This document shows positions 31,120 to 41,927 of a DNA stretch of 64,000 nucleotides, one piece after another. The stretch lies in NCBI GenBank assembly GCA_047967505.1, contig CM106538.1. One strand, given 5' to 3'. The stretch is from Dipteris shenzhenensis. Its lineage: Eukaryota; Polypodiophyta; Polypodiopsida; Gleicheniales. Numbering within the stretch: position 1 is the stretch's first letter; each line of letters starts with the position of its first letter. Position numbers and translations under genes: made by a program. The notes under the pieces were generated by a model. It was not told the DNA's origin. It searched no databases and was given only the letters and a program-made list of their open reading frames with translations.

Positions 31120-32460
31120 CTAGTTGTCTGGGAAGGAAGCATCCTCCTCCAATTGATGCGGCTGTTCTGAGAAGACCACATCACAACTTACTAGTACCTT
31201 CTTAGTAACAGGGTTATAGAGATGATAACCCTTTGCCTCTTCACTGTAGCCCAAGAAAATATAGTTCCGACTCTTCGGTTCCCATTTAGTCCTATTAGCA
31301 TCAGGGACATGCACAAAACAGTCACATCCAAAAACTCTGAAATGTGCAGCTGAAGGTTTCTTACCAAAAAAGGCCTGCAATGGAGTCATCCTATTCACAG
31401 CCTTCGTGTAGCTACGAGTCACAATGTAAACTGCCGTGTTACATGCTTCAGCCCAGAAAGTCTTTAGCAAATCTTTCCCTTTCATCATACTCCTACCCAT
31501 TTCGTAGATGACGTGCATCTTGCATTCTGCTACTCCATTTTGTTGTGATGTATGTGGTGGGAGTTTCTGCCTCTTGATCCTGTGACTTTTGCAGTAACTT
31601 TCAAATTCACTTGATGTGAACTCACCACCTCTATTTGATCTCAACTTCTTCACCTTCCTCCCCATTTCTGTCTCGACCATTACATGCCATTCTTTGAACT
31701 TACTAAAAACCTCATCTTTAATCTTCAAGAAGTATATCCATATCCTTCTACTGTAGTCTTCGATCAGCATCATGAAGTAGTAGGAACCACCCAAAGCTTT
31801 CGTCTCCATCTGCCGATGCTGCTTGCCCATCATGCAAGCTTCACATACATCGGGCAGATCTATAATTTCTAGTAGGTCTACAATCATTCCACTTTTATGC
31901 ATCTCCTTTAAAGGACTAAGGTTTAGATGACCAAACCTCTCATGCCACAGCTTAGTGTTCTTCACATCGGCTCGAGCACTGAAAGCTGAGAGTTCATAGA
32001 TGTTGTTGCATCGTGTACCTTTACCAACGACCTTCCCTTGAAGATCCAAAATCTGTGCACCATTCTTATCGAATTGAACTTTGAGGTCGTGATCCGTGAT
32101 CACAGAAATGGACAACAAGTTCCTCTTGATATCAGGCACATAAAGAACATCGGAGAACTGTTTTACAACTCCATCTGACTTAAGAGCAATCGTAGCTTTT
32201 CCTTTTGCTGGATATTTTGCATCATTGCCAATTGCTACCAGGATGTCATTCCCTACCAGATGTAGAGAGGTATACCAATCCTTCCGACTAGTCATGTGGC
32301 GCAATGTGCCACTATCAATAATCCAAGGTTCATCTGCAGGTACATGAACTGCCTTCATGCAAATCTCCTCGATTGCTATGAACAGCTTTACTAGTACTGC
32401 TTGCGCACTATTGCAAGACTCTTTCTTTACTCTGTTCTTCCCGAGACATGCTCCATCCAC
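31120..32460 (-). pseudogene. Copia C LTR-protease-integrase fusion ORF, 446 codons
   Basis: The ATG at 32460 lies in the remnant of the 5' LTR. The first few residues (MDGACLG) are LTR-derived, and the frame then joins the end of gag (KNRVKKESCNSAQAV). The protease motif reads IIDSGTLRHMT; copy D has DSGASRHVT. The pre-integrase domain (KLWHERFGHLNLSPLKEMHK) and zinc end (CEACMMGKQHR) follow. Then a deletion of about 26 codons relative to copy D removes the stretch with HSFPKEASKAKAPLEL and the first catalytic Asp. The core continues with YYFMMLIEDYSRRIWIYFLK, LRSNRGGEF and QQNGVAECK, where Asp and Glu positions have also changed (SN for SD, EC for ER). The frame is long and open but cannot encode an active integrase. 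Confidence 0.85.
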
Positions 32461-32699
32461 CCTCAGTGCGGTCAGTCATGGGATGCCTTCCCACACTTGC
32501 ATGTAGCCTACTTGGCAATGTGCCAACTCTATCTAAAGCCATCCAGCCATCAGGCCACACATGGCCCCCATCTGGTGTCTAAACTAGGACCTACTGGATA
32601 ACCGAGCTACTCAAATGCCTTCTCCTCATATGGGGGGCTTAAAGTAGAGTTAGCTGGTTCCCGCATAGTTACACGAGAGTGGAGCATTGATACCTAATA
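32450..32699 (-). repeat. Truncated 5' LTR of copia copy C
   Basis: About 250 bp matching the first part of the copy C 3' LTR (29302-29050), starting TATTAGGTATCAATGC, so the terminal TG has become TA. It stops at GATGGAGCA, where it is fused to coding sequence. Confidence 0.88.
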
Positions 32700-32704
32700 G
32701 AAAT

Positions 32705-34180
32705 TCCCCCCAACACTTTTCCCAACCTAACCAACCACACATACCTAACCCCCCTTACCTTACCTAACATTCTTCCTTGCTCCACCACCCATATGTAATT
32801 ATTATAGTTTTCTTGCCTTGTAACCCCTCCACCATTTTCGTTACTGAAGAAGCCACCGCCCTTGCCTACCCTTGATTGCACCTTTTGCTTCTCTTTATGA
32901 CTCATGCGATTCTTCTTCTCATTGTTCCGCCACCTTGGTTGCTCATATTCTACCTTGACGACCAATGTCTCACTTGTTGAGTCCTCTTCTTAAGTGGCTC
33001 TTAGCTACTGGTTCGCTTGTAGTCTTGCCAATGCTTCCACCTCCTTGTTATCATTTGCTCAACACTCTCTCCTTTAGCTGCTACTGCTACCTAGCTACCC
33101 GGTTGGTCTCTACTTCATCTCTTACTTCTCCGCCAACTGCAGCACCTACTTATGGAGCTCTCTTAATTTTTGGGCTGGTTGCAAACCCCCGTCGCTTCAC
33201 ATGCTTAGGTGCGCTTCATTCCGAAGGCTTTTGTTCAACTTGTGACTTACCTCTCACAGGATCCGCCTTGTGCCCTCCACCACTTGTTTGAACTATGTTA
33301 TGGCCATTGTGATTGACTAGCTTTTTGGCTCATAGGTTCTTCATAGTCGCTCTTACTTATATTGCATGTAGAATTTTAAAGACATCTCTTTCATGATGGT
33401 ACTCGTGGCTTTCCCTTGTTTTTGCACTCAGAAGCATTGTTTGCTCTCTTAGTGGTCGTGTCTCCTACTGCAGGATTGTTGCGCCATGCCCAATTCCTTA
33501 TTTATGTTCCAACTTCCCCCTTTTTTTCACACAATTAATTCTCCTTTTAATTTATCTTTAATGCTAACTTTATTTATTAAATTTTATTTCTTACTTTATT
33601 CATTTAAGTACTTTATTTTTTCTTAATTTTACTATTAATTTTTCTATAGTTGTTCCCTTCATTTATTTGTGGTTAATCTTTCAAGGATGGGGATTAACCT
33701 CCTTGTAAATTGTGGATTATTTAATTTGCTCGAGTCTCATTCCTAAATTTAAGGGTGTGGACTACCCCCCTCATTAATATCTTTTTGTGGTGTTTCCCAT
33801 GGCTGGTTTCAACTTTTCTCTTTTATCTCTAGTAAAATTTCCTTTGGTTGTAGGAAGTTATTCATTTATGAGAATTTGAAAGGTCTATCAATTATGGTTA
33901 TGGAATACCCCTCATGAGACACGTGATGCTACTTTTGCATTATGCTCTTATGGTATTTTCAAAAACTTACTAGTGAATCTAGAGAGTTGTCTATGTTCCT
34001 TGGAAGAGTAATAACAAGCCAGGGGATACAGGCATTACCTGTCTACCCATATGAAATGATGATATTCTGATACCTAATTTTTCTTAGATGGTGGCAGGTA
34101 AGTGGACCTTGACCTCGAAGCCTAGACTACCTAATGGATTCGACATTTTTGTACTAATTCAAGTCAGCAAACTCAATATA
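32705..34180. other. Pyrimidine-rich spacer, nothing recognised
   Basis: Frames at 32669-32965 (minus) and 32965-33291 (plus, 108 codons) show biased composition from CT-rich DNA and no family resemblance. The rest is AT-rich. I see no LTR or repeat partner. Confidence 0.35.
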
Positions 34181-34183
34181 AAG

Positions 34184-34636
34184 AATATTCTTTTGTCAAC
34201 TCGCCTATTTTCTTTTTTATAAAAGCTATGGATTGCAATATTGTCAAAAGGTACTTCAATTTAGTTTTATTTATTTATATTTTCCAACCAGTGCTTTTTT
34301 ATCCAAATGATTGAATTAATTGTATGATTCATTTATTGATGGGATTTTTAAATCTTAACACACACACTGATCTCCCAACTAGCCTTTGGTTGGGCTAGTA
34401 CCCTATAATTAATTCATTATCATTGTATAAGTTTAAGCATGTTAAATCTTTGTCTTTACAAAAATTCTTTTACCAATCCTCCTATTTTCTTTTTAAAATA
34501 AAAGTTTTGGATTGCAATATTGTTAAAGGGTACTTCAATTTAGTTTTATTTATTTATTTATATTTTTTCAAACCAGTCCTTTTTTATCCAATTGGTGGAA
34601 TTAATTGTATGGCTCATTTATTGATGGGACTTTTAA

Positions 34637-34665
<29 letters not shown>
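34184..34665. repeat. Diverged direct duplication, unit about 275 bp
   Basis: 34184-34370 and 34459-34660 share GGATTGCAATATTGT, AGGGTACTTCAATTTAGTTT, TATTTATTTATATTTT, TTTTTTATCCAA and TTATTGATGGGA blocks, each ending in a CA microsatellite. Coding is not evident. Confidence 0.8.

Positions 34666-34671
<6 letters not shown>
34643..34671. repeat. (AC)n microsatellite
   Basis: About 28 bases of pure AC at the end of the second copy of the 275-bp duplication. Confidence 0.9.
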
Positions 34672-34673
<2 letters not shown>

Positions 34674-35039
34674 AGCTATCTCCTTTCTTTTTAGTTATTA
34701 CTTTTAGGATGCCATCTTGAAGATCTTCTTAATGTTTTTGTGTGGGAGAGAAGGGGTTGTGATCTATCCTTACACAAACGCAAGCTCAAGCAAATAAAGG
34801 GATTGTAGTTTTTTTTTAATAGATGCTTGAAGGGGGATCCGGGCTTGGAGGGATTCCAAGAACTTCCTTCAAACTATACCAGATGCACAAAAGTGACGGT
34901 TGCGTTGGTTGCTTTATGCTCGTCTAACCTTAGCAAAACACAATTGTGATATATTATAAAATCGTCCGAGTGTTGAAACTCTCATATTATTGATAAACTC
35001 AATAGTAGAGAAATGGCAACGTGGAAAATTTAAAAGTAG

Positions 35040-35100
35040 ATAGAGATCAGGCCCCCTCCTTAAAAATTATAAATCCCTTGCCAACCTCCCCCCCTCCCCC

Positions 35101-35150
<50 letters not shown>

Positions 35151-35400
35151 TTCCTAAAAGCAGCCCCCCCCCCTCCCCCTAAAATTTAAAGTCCCCCCAC
35201 CCCCCTAAAATTTAAAAGCCCCTTCTCCCTCCCCTCCATTTAAAATCCCCCCCCTTGCAAAAATTAAACCCCCCCCCTTGCAAAAATTTAAAATCCCCCC
35301 CCCCCCTAAATTTTAAAAAAAAAGCCCCCCCCTGCCTCCCTCCTCCCCTCCTCCTCTCCAATATTAAACCCCCCTCCCCCTCCTCCTCTAATATATAAAT
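35040..35400. repeat. C-tract region with (CA)n
   Basis: About 360 bases of alternating poly-C runs (up to 10-12) and AAAATTTAAA-like spacers, with a CA microsatellite at 35107-35147. The repeated unit is roughly AAATTTAAA plus a C run, every 25-45 bp. The minus strand has strong G-quadruplex potential. No gene. Confidence 0.9.
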
Positions 35401-35423
35401 TGAGCTTCACGAATATTTAAATT

Positions 35424-35448
35424 CAAGCTCGATTTTAAAACTGAGCTT
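35424..35448. repeat. Stray unit of palindromic family P1
   Basis: TCAAGCTCGATTTTAAAACT followed by GAGCTT reproduces the core palindrome of the 19.8-21.1 kb array, 14 kb away. Confidence 0.7.
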
Positions 35449-35624
35449 CACGGAGGATGAGAAGATAAGATTGTGGGAGAGGAGAGCACACACAAAGGGA
35501 TAGGAGACACCAAAAGTGGTGGAGCAAAAGCTACTCCAGCTCATTCCTCTTTCATATATATATGAGTATACATGGGCACTATACAAGTGGGTGGGCACAC
35601 TGCCCTTTACCCCAATAGTCCCAT

Positions 35625-36920
35625 CCTTAGGACTCTTTGATAGTATAAGGGGATTACTTATTTAAAGGTATTTGAAAAGTTTCATGACTATGGTATATAC
35701 ATAGGTATGGTATAGGCATAGTGATGCACAATTTTTTTGCAGTAATGCACCATCCATGTTTGAAATGAGAAAACATGCATGTCCCATTATTTGAATGATT
35801 TTTGAACATTATGAAACCTTACAAAGTATATAGGATTTATTCACTCAAAGGTCTTTGAAAAATTTCATGACCATCAAACATAGATACCTATGGTTTAAGG
35901 GTATTAATGCATAATTTTTTGGCAATTATGCTCGAGCCATGGTGGACAATGAGAAAATGTCCACCATACAAATGATTTTGGACCTTATGAAAAATAAATT
36001 ATAAAGGCCTTAATCATTTAAAATCCCTAAAAAGTTTTGTGACCATTGGACACATACATCTATGGTGGAGCATCCCGGTGCACAATTTATGTATGGTGCA
36101 TGCTCCAAAATGAGAAGAGGTGCATATACCACTGTGCAAACTACTTATGGAACTTTTTGAGTATAAGGGAATTAATCATTGAAAGTTCTTTGCAAAGTCT
36201 GATGATCATGCCATACATACATGTATGATATACGCATACAAATTCATAATTTCTTGACAATTATGCACAATGTGTTGTCGAAAATGGAAAAATGTGCATT
36301 TTCCACCATATAAATGATGTCCCATCCTTATGAAACTTTGCAAATATAAGGAAATTACTCATTTAAAAGTATTTACAAAGTTTGATGACCGTCGGCGGAC
36401 AATACAGCTATAACAGCTTTAGTGTAAGCATACCGACGCACAATATTTTGGGTAGTAATACACCATTCACAGTCAAAATATGAGAAAATGTGCATGTCCC
36501 ATCATACAAATGATTTTTTAGCCTTATGAAAACTTGCAAGTACATAGTAATTATTCATCAAAAAATCTTTGCAATTTTTCATGGCCATTAGCTACTATGG
36601 TAAGAATACTGACACATAAATGTTCTAGACTTAAAGCACTATCAGTGGACGAAAAAGAGTAAATGTGCATGTCCCACCATATAAATGATTTTCAAACCTT
36701 ATGAAACTTTAAAATTATAAATTATTTAGTTGTTTAAATGTCTCTACAAAGTTTTATGACCATCAAACACATACACTTTTGGTATAAGCATTCCTATGCA
36801 CAATTCTTTGGCATTTATGCACCGTGTCTGCTTGAAAATGAGAAAAGGTGCATGTGACACCATATAAATGATGTTAGACCCCTATATAACTTTGAAATTA
36901 TAAGGGCATTACTTATTTAA
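35625..36920. repeat. Diverged tandem array, period about 175 bp
   Basis: About seven units start near 35640, 35810, 35985, 36155, 36327, 36523 and 36698, with a partial one at 36880. Each has the order CTTATGAAACTTT, a TATAAGG.ATTA.TCATTTAAA stretch, TT.CAAAGTTTGATGACCAT-like, a GCATACC.A.GCACAAT stretch, GAGAAAATGTGCATGTCCCA and CCATATAAATGAT. Units are 60-75 percent alike by eye. The period is close to nucleosomal satellite lengths. Confidence 0.85.
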
Positions 36921-36924
36921 ATGA

Positions 36925-38590
36925 CTTAGACTTTCCTTCTTCTTCTTTGTATTCTTGATCTTTTTCTCTCTTGTTGTACTTCTCTTGCTCTACTCTCTCT
37001 TTCCCTTGTTATTTTGCTCTACATTAGACTCTACATTAGAGCCCCCACACATGTGCGAAATAAGTGAAACAACTTGATGAGGGCACATTATACATGATTA
37101 AGATCATGTGTACATACTACGCATGTCTAGTAGTGCATGCCCATAGGATGTGACTAGGGCTTGTCTATCTAGGAAGACTTGGGACCTGCCAAACCTCATC
37201 TAGGTCAACATCTGGCAAAGTCCAAAAGCAATACCTAACGTGTTCCTATCCTTGCATTAAAGTACCCAACCAAAGAACTTCCATATGACTCAAGAAATCC
37301 ATGATTTCTGAAAAGAGTCTATGTATCACAAATTCTCACCCTCCTCACATAGGTCGCAACTGACCTGTGAGGTCTCGAGAGGGAAATACATCCTATAATA
37401 AAGAGGTCCTCTTGGAAAAGGAATCAAATTTGAATCTATAGAAACTTAGTGTGTATATCTTTGACTCTTAATGGAAATCATACCAATAAGAGATGATATG
37501 TAATGTACTGCCACTCGTTCGACTTCTCGTCTCTCAAGTCTCATCCTAGTATGCTACCTCCCACGTGCATCCACCACTGACTAGAATGTCTCATGACATG
37601 AGCTAACGAGACAGCCATGTAGCACCTGTATGAATATTTGTTTCATCCCGTAAAGGACAAGAACAATTATTCATATGTCAAGTGTTCATACATCAAGTTT
37701 TCATATGTTAAGGGCTGGCCTATGAGAGACTATTAACTATGAGATGTTGCCAACATGATGATTCATTTTGCGCAAATATGTATTGGCATTCCCTATGCTC
37801 TAGGGCTCAGCAAATGCAATATGCTCATTCTTAGATGGCCTAACAAAAGAAATGGCTCATTGTAGGATGCATTCGTTATGTTAACAACCCCTCCTAAAGG
37901 ATGCTCATTCGTATGTAAGGCAAAACAATGAACATAATCCAAGTTCATACACAATTGCACAATGCACAATTTGCTAGATGGCTTAGATAGCACACGAAGA
38001 AAATGGATGGTTCTATTAATTGGTTAATCTCTACACAAGGCAATACAAATGTCATTGCCACAATCAACCTGGTCATTCCTTTGTCCTCACTCCACAATAC
38101 TAACAACTATATATTTTCATAAGAACTCATCGATAATCCACACTATCACAACTAACTACTTATCCCTTAAGTACTTTTCCTCCTTGACATTTGGTAGATT
38201 CCCACACCATTCCTTAAATACATTGATGAAGTGGGACTGTTGCTAAAGACCCTCTTGAGACTTCAATGGGAGTTCTCATAGAGACTATGGTGGAATTCCT
38301 CTATGATCTTCAGCCACCTTCCCACTTGGTGCAATGACTCCATTGCTCTCCTAGACTTCAACCTATGGCTCAATTTTCCCTTCATGCACTTTGCCTGCTT
38401 CGCCTTTGCCTCATTGTTTGACCCCTTGGTTTGGGGGTTCAACATGGCCTGATGAGGGTGTGTAGAGCAAAGTAGCAGAGCATGTGGAGCAAAGTAGTAG
38501 AGTAGGGGCTGATGAGAGCAATGTAGTAAAATGCCAAATGCCACGAATCTTATATATTATAAACTTTGAGCCATCGTGGTGGCTAGAGGT
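36925..38590. other. Spacer, nothing recognised
   Basis: A CT-rich start (36930-37020) is followed by mixed DNA with a TCATATGTCAAG/TCATATGTTAAG short repeat near 37670-37715. Small minus frames are not recognisable. No LTR, primer site or gene is supported. Confidence 0.35.
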
Positions 38591-38599
38591 AGGTGCTAT

Positions 38600-38905
38600 G
38601 ATCTGATTACAAGCTATATGCCAGTCTTGAAAGACTAGTGACACAAACCTTGAGCTACACAACCGACTCTCAAGCTGCTCAAGGTCGTAGGGTCCATAGT
38701 CATCTTTTTCTTTGTAAGACAGCAACAAGCCCCGTAGGGATGCACTGTCATTAGTCTGTTCAAGTGTTGAGAGTCTAGTTGAAATACAAATAGTTTTCAT
38801 TTACTTCACAGATGATATGAGAAGTATATGTATATCATAACTTTACTATATGTGAAGAGTGTATCTCATTTTAGTGAGCCCACTAACTCTAATAGAGTTG
38901 TGAAT
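38600..38905 (+). repeat. LTR-like block L1, plus-oriented copy
   Basis: The sequence from 38690 to 38900 is the reverse complement of 39268-39475, ending GAGCCCACTAACTCTAA. The segment before it (38601-38680, GATTACAAGCTATATGCCAG onward) recurs in the same orientation at 39503-39575. No primer site follows this copy. Confidence 0.75.
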
Positions 38906-39239
38906 GAGGTTGTAGAGATTTTTAAAAGCATTTGTCAATAGAGGGATGAGAGGAAAAATGAGTGAAAGAGTTATTACAACTAATGATGAAACCACTTGAG
39001 CCCACCAAACTTGAGGCCCTATGAAAAAGTGAATATGGTGCCTAGAGGATCGAGGAATGAAAATGTAGCAAAAGGAACCTTGACACCAAGAATAGGCCCA
39101 ATGTCTTTCCTGCTCAGTAGAGCAAGTTGATGAAGTGTGAATAGAGCAACAATTAGTGGCAAAGGAAAAAACACAAAAGGTGACCTATGTAGTTGGCCTC
39201 AAAAGATGAACCTTCTACTAATGACAGAGTTCACGACCC

Positions 39240-39605
39240 TTACCAGATCTCAGTGCTCTGATACCAAATGTTAGAGTTTAGTGGGCTCACTATAATGAGA
39301 TGCACTCTTCACATATAGCAAATTTATGATATATGCATACTTCTCATATCACATGTGAAGAAAATGAAAACTATTTGTATTTCAACTAGACTCTCAAGAC
39401 TTGAACAGACTGACAAAAGCACATCCCTATGGGGTTTGTTGTTGTCTTACAAAGAAAAAGATGACTGTGGACCCTACAACCTTGGTTAGCTGCTCTATGA
39501 CTCGATTACAAGCTATATGCCAGCAGTCTTGGAAGACCAATGACACAAGCCTTGATCTACACAACTGACTTTCATCAAGAGAGCTTGGACAAGAAGAAGG
39601 ATTAC
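39240..39605 (-). repeat. LTR-like block L1, minus-oriented copy with primer site
   Basis: On the minus strand the block ends CCCACTAAACTCTAACA at 39264 and is followed by TTTGGTATCAGAGCAC (39263-39248), an initiator-Met primer site. That makes it a genuine LTR end of a minus-strand retrotransposon whose interior should lie below 39248. No gag or pol is recognisable there. The outer part (39490-39600) is in the opposite orientation to what the inverted copy predicts, so an inversion breakpoint lies near 39480. Confidence 0.7.
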
Positions 39606-39609
39606 ATCG

Positions 39610-40050
39610 TAACTCTATAGATTTATAGTAGCCATGCACATGGTTGAAGCCGCCTCAGAAAGATACTGCCTCTTGATGATGTGCCACATGAAGACCATGC
39701 AAATGATGACTCTCTTGGACAAATCACCAATTCCCCATGTGCCTATTTGCTAGATCATCCAATCAAATTTGCCATGCAACGTATCACGAGTCTCAAACCT
39801 TTGACACCATGCTATGAGGGTGTAACACACATGATATACCCAACCAAAACTCACCTCCTTGAGTGTGAATTTAGAGATTCGCACTTACCTGATGTCGGGT
39901 TGACTTATCCCTCCAATACTTCCACTCATGTCTTTAGCTTGCCATTCTCCTTTCTTCTTGTATCCATGTATTCTAATGTTGCTTCGACATGGTGCTTACT
40001 CCTTCTATTAATATGTCTAGATTTGGCCAGCTCAAGTAGCAAATCATTTT
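39610..40050. other. Spacer with unassigned 124-codon frame
   Basis: The plus frame at 39681-40055 (MPHEDHANDDSLGQITNSPC onward) matches no family I know. It may overlap the far end of the copia E LTR. Confidence 0.25.
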
Positions 40051-40291
40051 CTTGATTCATTTCTTGAAAAAATATGAAGAATGAGTAAAGAAGAATGGAG
40101 ATTGGAGTACCCACACACCTAGAGAGCACATGATAAATGGTCAACCATACACTAGATTAGTTGTAAAGAATCAATATATACAAACCTTTTGGGGTTAAGG
40201 TTTTCAAACCCATTTCCTTTTTAGCACTCTGATATTTTACCACCTATTTACAATATAAAACATGATGTTGAGATGGATCCTCCACACTTCC
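40050..40291 (-). repeat. Putative 3' LTR of copia E
   Basis: On the minus strand TTGATCTTGAGGGGAAG (a polypurine tract, 40307-40291) is followed by TGTGGAGGATCC, a plausible LTR start, and a TATA-like GTATATATTG about 110 bases later (near 40180). The LTR end and the partner LTR are not found. Confidence 0.4.
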
Positions 40292-40309
40292 CCTCAAGAT
40301 CAACATCAT

Positions 40310-41139
40310 GAAGTAAGCCTTTCCTCAAGATGATGATTTTAGCAGAATGAAGAAGTAGTAATCATTACATTCTATCTCACCCCTTAAAGGGAATGGCCTT
40401 CCTCTAAGTCACAAACTAATAGCTTATTGGTTTTTCCTAAAAATCTCATGGCCTTGTATCTCTTAAAGCCACCCTTTATATTGTACTTTGCTTTCTAAAC
40501 CCATTTGTTTGCAATTACCTTATTTGCTAGTGGCAATTAAATCACATGTTATTCTTGAACATGGCATCCATTTGTTCATTCATAGCAGTCTCCAATTCTC
40601 GCTTATCAATTACATTCTCAAATTACATAGGAATGTTTGTAGCCATAATGATAGTCACAAGGGCATAATTGATGCTCTTTTGGATATTTTTTCCTTTTTC
40701 AGCATATGTCAATGTCGATGGTGGTCTTTGTTCTCTTATAGACCATCTGAGCTATTGCTCTTTTGGGGCATCTATCAGCGTTGTTGTCTGCTCTTCATCA
40801 ACCTTCTCTAGATGTGACTGAGTTGCTGGTGTGATTAATTGTTTATTTGATGATTTTGATTTTGATTCTTCATAAGATGCTACATCTCTAGATATCCCTC
40901 TTCACAATAACCATCCATGATGTATTTTTGTGACTTTACATCCACCACTTTTGTGATGTATTTTTGTCGATCAAATTGAGATAGTATATTGAACCATTTA
41001 TGCTGTGAGTTTGTGCATAACACTAAACATTTAAATGGATCAAATCAAGATTCCTTCTTGCCTTAGAGGTGCTTCTTCCACAGCTAGCTCTCAAATCTTT
41101 GCCAAAGTGTCATGTTCTATAAACTCTTTCAATACATGT
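40310..41139 (-). pseudogene. Copia E pol remnant (left of copia F)
   Basis: From high to low coordinates the minus strand gives HFGKDLRASCGRSTSKARRNLDLIH (41115-41035), the integrase zinc end to first catalytic block. Next comes SQKYIMDGYCEEGY (40930-40890), the integrase C-terminal KCIFVGY-like motif. Then follow NYALVTIIMATN and FENVIDKRELETAMNEQMDA (40665-40560), the start of RT, and NKWV.KAKYNIKGGFKRYKA (40510-40445). The integrase core with its catalytic residues, and RT after motif A, are deleted. It is interrupted at 41139 by copia F and resumes at 46634. Confidence 0.75.
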
Positions 41140-41325
41140 TGTAGACATATACAAAGATATGACCTTGTAGGCTAGTCCAGTACTTGGTTTACTTTTATGT
41201 TCTACTTGGTCACTATATATGCCAAGTATTTTGTATTCTTATCTATTGAACATCTGTTGGAGCTTTCGTGTGTGAGCACATCCATTCACTGGTGTTCACT
41301 TTTTGTCTCCATTTGTGTTCCTTCA
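41140..41325 (+). repeat. 5' LTR of copia F
   Basis: 186 bp, TGTAGACATATAC to GTTCCTTCA. It contains a TATATAT motif (about 41213) suited to a promoter. Confidence 0.96.
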
Positions 41326-41327
41326 AG

Positions 41328-41340
41328 TGGTATCAGAGCG
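41328..41340 (+). promoter_or_regulatory. Primer binding site of copia F
   Basis: TGGTATCAGAGCG, two bases after the LTR, complementary to the 3' end of plant initiator Met tRNA. Confidence 0.93.
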
Positions 41341-41927
41341 TCAGTCACTTGAACCGAGATTCAAGCCTTGCCTTCCGTCTTGTGGCAAGTTCTCTCGTGT
41401 CCTCGTGTTGCTCTCAATCCTACATTCAGCCCACTTCAGTTTCCAGCTCGTTTTTCAGTCAGTTGTCGTGAAGAACTTGAGTTTTTTTGCTGCCCCGGGA
41501 AGTCTTCTTCAGGTCGCCTCTCTCCAGGACTTGGTCGACAACCAATGTTGCTGATTTTCAGACTTCAGCCCGAACAGCTTCAGATCAGGTCGCCTTCACT
41601 TCGCCCTCTTTTTGAGGTCGCCCTTGAGCCCGGGGGCTTCTACTTCAGGTCGCCCTGATTTCCAGCACTTTCCGGCATCTCCTCTTGCTGTTTTTTACTG
41701 CCTACAGCAGTCTCCTATAGTTGCATTGATGCTCTTCTCAGTAGCAGCAGCCATCTTCTTCAATACGAGTTCATCTACTGCTACATTGGTGCTCTTCTCA
41801 GCAATTTCCAGCCCCGAATCAAACTGACATCCACCTCGGAAGCTCCTACTTCAAATCGATTTGCTTCAGCGCTCTTTTCCTGCTTCTTGGACACCCAAAT
41901 CTTCTTGTCAGTTATTTGTCAGGAATA

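Larger units (their letters stand above)
28578..32699 (-). mobile_element. Copia LTR retrotransposon copy C, internally deleted
   Basis: Same family as copy D (57.6-62.4 kb). The 3' LTR (29302-28578 on the minus strand) is complete. Only the first 250 bp of the 5' LTR remain (32699-32450), and they are joined directly to the protease region. The primer site, gag and zinc knuckle are therefore deleted. Flanks are AAAAT (28573-28577) and GAAAT (32700-32704), a likely target duplication with one change. The interior gives protease, integrase, RT and RNase H in copia order. A second deletion of about 78 bp removes integrase residues. It cannot encode particles itself but keeps both element ends. 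Confidence 0.9.

Noticed and set aside
40050-40144. 72-codon minus frame as a gene
   Set aside because: It lies in the putative LTR end of copia E and has no family resemblance.
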